Origin: Polaromonas sp.
GTDB lineage: Bacteria > Pseudomonadota > Gammaproteobacteria > Burkholderiales > Burkholderiaceae_C
Length of the DNA stretch: 56,765 nucleotides
Direction of reading: 5' to 3'
NCBI RefSeq assembly: GCF_030689685.1
Contig: NZ_JAUYEY010000080.1
Span: forward strand, 1 to 56,765
Within the stretch, counting starts at the first letter, position 1. Each line of letters opens with the position of its first letter. Below are positions 54,879 through 56,765 of this stretch, one piece after another. The position numbers were made by a program, and so were the translations under genes. The notes below the pieces were generated by a model, which had not been told where the DNA came from, did no database searches, and saw only the letters and a list, made by a program, of their open reading frames with translations.

Positions 54879-55958
54879 TCACAACCTCAACACCGCCGCA
54901 TACCCCGTCATCTCCAGATACCCGCGCCCCACACGTTTACCGTTGCTGTCTATCAGCTCGCTCAGGCCTTCCCAGTAAATCGCGCCGGTTGATTGGCGGC
55001 TGTCGAGCTCCTGATTGTCGATGACGGCGCGCACGGTGTAGATGCCGGCGGGTGTGCGGACTGTCCACTCAACCGGGTAGCTGGCCTGGCTCAGCGGGCT
55101 TTTCCAGCGGCGTTGCGGCTTGAAGATCACTTCGCCGCGGCTGAAAGGGGAAACATCCCCTTTGGCCGGACGGAATGAGCCGCCGTCCCACAGCGCATTG
55201 CCGTCCTTGTCGCGCAGGCGGAAGGCGGTCAGTGCGCTGCCGTCGTCGAGGTTCATGCCTATCCAGTCCCAGCCCACGGCGCTCGGGTGCAGCAGTTCCT
55301 GGCTCCACTCGTGGTCCAGCCAGGCCTTGCCGCTGACTTCAAAGGTCTGGCCTTTGAGCTGCAGGCTGCCACGCGTGGCAAGCTGCGGACGGCTGTAGTA
55401 ATAACTCGCCTGTTTGTCGTCCGGCCCTTTGCGCGACAGGCCCTGTTGGCCTTGCAGCAGCACCGGCTGGGTGTCGGTGAATTGCAGGTTCAGCGCAAAG
55501 TCGGCCGCTGGCAGCCGGGCCGTGTGGGTTGTGCCCTGACTTTGCAGTGTCCAGTCGCGCAGCTTGAGGGCCATGGCTTGCATGCTGGCGCTGGCAATGT
55601 CGAAACCCTCGCGCGCGATGCGCTGGTCGTGCCAGAGCTTGTTGCCCCGCACATCGGTGATGGCGGCGTGCGCAAAAATCAGTTGTTTGGCGGCGAACTT
55701 CGAGGTCATGGCCTGCGTGCCGTCCACGCGCGAGCGGAAGAAAGTCAGTTGGAAACCAAAAGTACGCGTACCGGCGCTGGCAAAACCGGTGATGTACCAC
55801 CACTCGGTGCGAAAGTCCGGGTGTGCACCAAAATCGCGCGGAAACTGCAATGGCTTTGCAGGCAGGGCCAGTGCGCTGCCGGCGGCGCTGAGCAGGCCCG
55901 CAGCGCCGCCGGCCAGCAGCAGGTGGCGGCGAAGGGCGGACGGCAGCAAGGCGTGCAT
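54879..55958 (-). CDS. Exported lipocalin-like protein (CrtC/AttH family)
   Basis: A 359-residue protein of the carotenoid 1,2-hydratase/AttH lipocalin-like family. The signal (LRRHLLLAGGAAGLLSAAGSALA, up to about 32) contains RR and may be Tat- or Sec-type. The family marks are PRDFGAHPDFRTEWWYITG, the YYYSRPQL strand, GKAWLDHEWSQELL and GWDWIGMNLDDGSAL. No carotenoid genes are near, so a hydratase role is unlikely; such proteins often accompany LolCDE-like ABC exporters, absent here. It is divergent from the stress protein gene, with a perfect 25-bp inverted repeat in between. Confidence 0.85.
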   Translation of the reverse strand: MHALLPSALRRHLLLAGGAAGLLSAAGSALALPAKPLQFPRDFGAHPDFRTEWWYITGFASAGTRTFGFQLTFFRSRVDGTQAMTSKFAAKQLIFAHAAITDVRGNKLWHDQRIAREGFDIASASMQAMALKLRDWTLQSQGTTHTARLPAADFALNLQFTDTQPVLLQGQQGLSRKGPDDKQASYYYSRPQLATRGSLQLKGQTFEVSGKAWLDHEWSQELLHPSAVGWDWIGMNLDDGSALTAFRLRDKDGNALWDGGSFRPAKGDVSPFSRGEVIFKPQRRWKSPLSQASYPVEWTVRTPAGIYTVRAVIDNQELDSRQSTGAIYWEGLSELIDSNGKRVGRGYLEMTGYAAVLRL

Positions 55959-55977
55959 GAGCAGATTCTCGCAGTTT

Positions 55978-56031
55978 GGGACCCTCTGCCTGACTCCCGC
56001 CGCGCTCGGCGGGAGTCAGGCAGAGGGTCCC
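55978..56031. repeat. Perfect 25-bp inverted repeat
   Basis: The arms 55978-56002 and 56007-56031 (starting GGGACCCTCTGCCTGACTCC) are exactly complementary with a four-base centre. No U-run follows on either strand. It lies 20 bases upstream of the lipocalin-like start and about 97 bases upstream of the stress protein start, within the divergent promoter region. Confidence 0.92.
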
Positions 56032-56127
56032 GAGGACTATCCCGCCTTGCACACCGGCCATGGAGCGTCTATCCTTTGAAGCATCTTTTCACCGCATACG
56101 CTGGTGCCCACCCTGGAGATCAACACC

Positions 56128-56565
56128 ATGTACAAGAACATATTGCTGGCTTACGACGGTTCCAAATCCGGGCAGAAGGCCCTGCTCGATTGCCGCGACC
56201 TGGCGCAGTGGAGCCAGGCCTCGCTGACACTGATTGCTGTCACGCCGCTGTACATGGACCTGATTGGTGTGGAGGGCGGTGTCTACGACCGCAGCCTGGC
56301 CGAAGCCGAGAAGGAAAAGTACAAAAACATCCTCGACGAGGGTCTGAGCCAGCTCGCGGTTTCCGGCCACCAGGCCACGGGCGAGGTGCTGCTCGGTGAA
56401 ACTGTTGACGAGATTGCCAAGTACGCCGGCAAGATCGGCGCCGATCTGATTGTGGTCGGTCACCGGCACCTGGACGGCTGGGCCGCACGCTGGTGGCGTG
56501 GCTCGGTGTCGAAATCACTGATTGAAAGCGCACCCTGCAGTGTGCTGGTCGTCATTACCCACTGA
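56128..56565 (+). CDS. Universal stress protein (UspA family)
   Basis: A 145-residue single-domain protein. The start MYKNILLAYDGSKSGQKAL and the nucleotide-binding region DLIVVGHRHLDG (107-117) with RGSVSK (124-129) follow the family, though the GXXGX9G(S/T) loop is one residue off the usual spacing. It may bind ATP and act under growth arrest. I chose the ATG at 56128 with GGAGA upstream. Confidence 0.92.
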   Translation: MYKNILLAYDGSKSGQKALLDCRDLAQWSQASLTLIAVTPLYMDLIGVEGGVYDRSLAEAEKEKYKNILDEGLSQLAVSGHQATGEVLLGETVDEIAKYAGKIGADLIVVGHRHLDGWAARWWRGSVSKSLIESAPCSVLVVITH

Positions 56566-56684
56566 GCTTGTTGACAAGTGCGGTGCAGGCTTCGACAGGC
56601 TCCCAGTAGTTCGTTCCAACAATAAAGTTACATAATAGCAGATAATTGCCATAATTCATTTGCAACTCTTGACGGAGGCGGATT

Positions 56685-56765
56685 ATGGCAAGGAAATCTG
56701 GACGTGCGGCACTGATTCTTTCTCAGGCGCAGGAAGCGATGCTCAAGGAATTGGCAGGATCGAGA
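56685..56765 (+). CDS. Partial N-terminus of a probable IS630-type transposase
   Basis: 27 codons from the ATG at 56685 to the window end, starting MARKSGRAALILSQAQEAML. GGAGG lies 6 bases upstream. The start matches the helix-turn-helix N-terminus of IS630-family transposases (MARK..., L-S-x-x-Q-x-x-x-L). The end of the element and its terminal repeats lie outside, so this is a tentative name. The 119 bases before it are A+T-rich and show no other gene. Confidence 0.5.
   Translation, partial: MARKSGRAALILSQAQEAMLKELAGSR

Overview
The window is a stretch of G+C-rich bacterial chromosome whose gene content and order (tsaD, rpsO-pnp, tpiA-secG-tRNA-Leu, a 14-gene nuo operon followed by a DUF2818 gene, a Nudix gene, a DUF1178 gene and gdhA) point to Burkholderiales, most likely Comamonadaceae of the Rhodoferax/Polaromonas type. 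Abundant Bug-type solute receptors and dispersed palindromic repeats fit this. The assignment is inference from synteny and style, not from a database match.

Layout. Positions 1-10600 (mostly minus strand) form a nitrate-uptake region. It holds nasT (ANTAR antiterminator), nrtA-nrtB-nrtC (nitrate ABC importer), a CheA-like kinase with a PilJ/NarX-type periplasmic domain, a CheY-like receiver, a CheX-like phosphatase, an MFS nitrate transporter and a receiver-cyclase protein. Both nrtA and narK have sigma-54 type -24/-12 promoters. nrtA also has an NtrC-like site and a leader with an ANTAR-type hexaloop hairpin followed by an intrinsic terminator. Positions 10700-20150 hold housekeeping genes: tsaD, hsp20, an amino-acid receptor, an aminotransferase, rpsO-pnp, a quinone oxidoreductase, tpiA, secG and tRNA-Leu(GAG). 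Positions 20241-36635 hold nuoA-N and the three conserved followers. Positions 36758-43829 hold gdhA, an ABC exporter, an AtuA-type pair, a Bug receptor and a thioesterase. Positions 43886-50321 hold a TetR regulator with a palindromic operator and a TRAP transporter cluster with shikimate/quinate dehydrogenase and 3-dehydroshikimate dehydratase genes, a likely hydroaromatic acid catabolic unit.

Positions 50969-54856 form a lower-G+C island bounded by 26-bp imperfect inverted repeats. It carries a two-gene OLD nuclease plus UvrD-like helicase pair matching the Gabija anti-phage system, and a small gene apparently broken by an in-frame TGA. No recombinase is present inside. The window ends with a lipocalin-like gene, a universal stress protein and the start of a probable IS630-type transposase.

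Several dispersed repeat families run through the window, and their placement is unusual. REP elements are translated as part of NrtB and NuoF. A ~90-bp three-hairpin repeat starts within a few bases of stop codons. The three repeat-filled gaps inside the nuo operon are each spanned by a mini-ORF that links the upstream stop to the downstream start.
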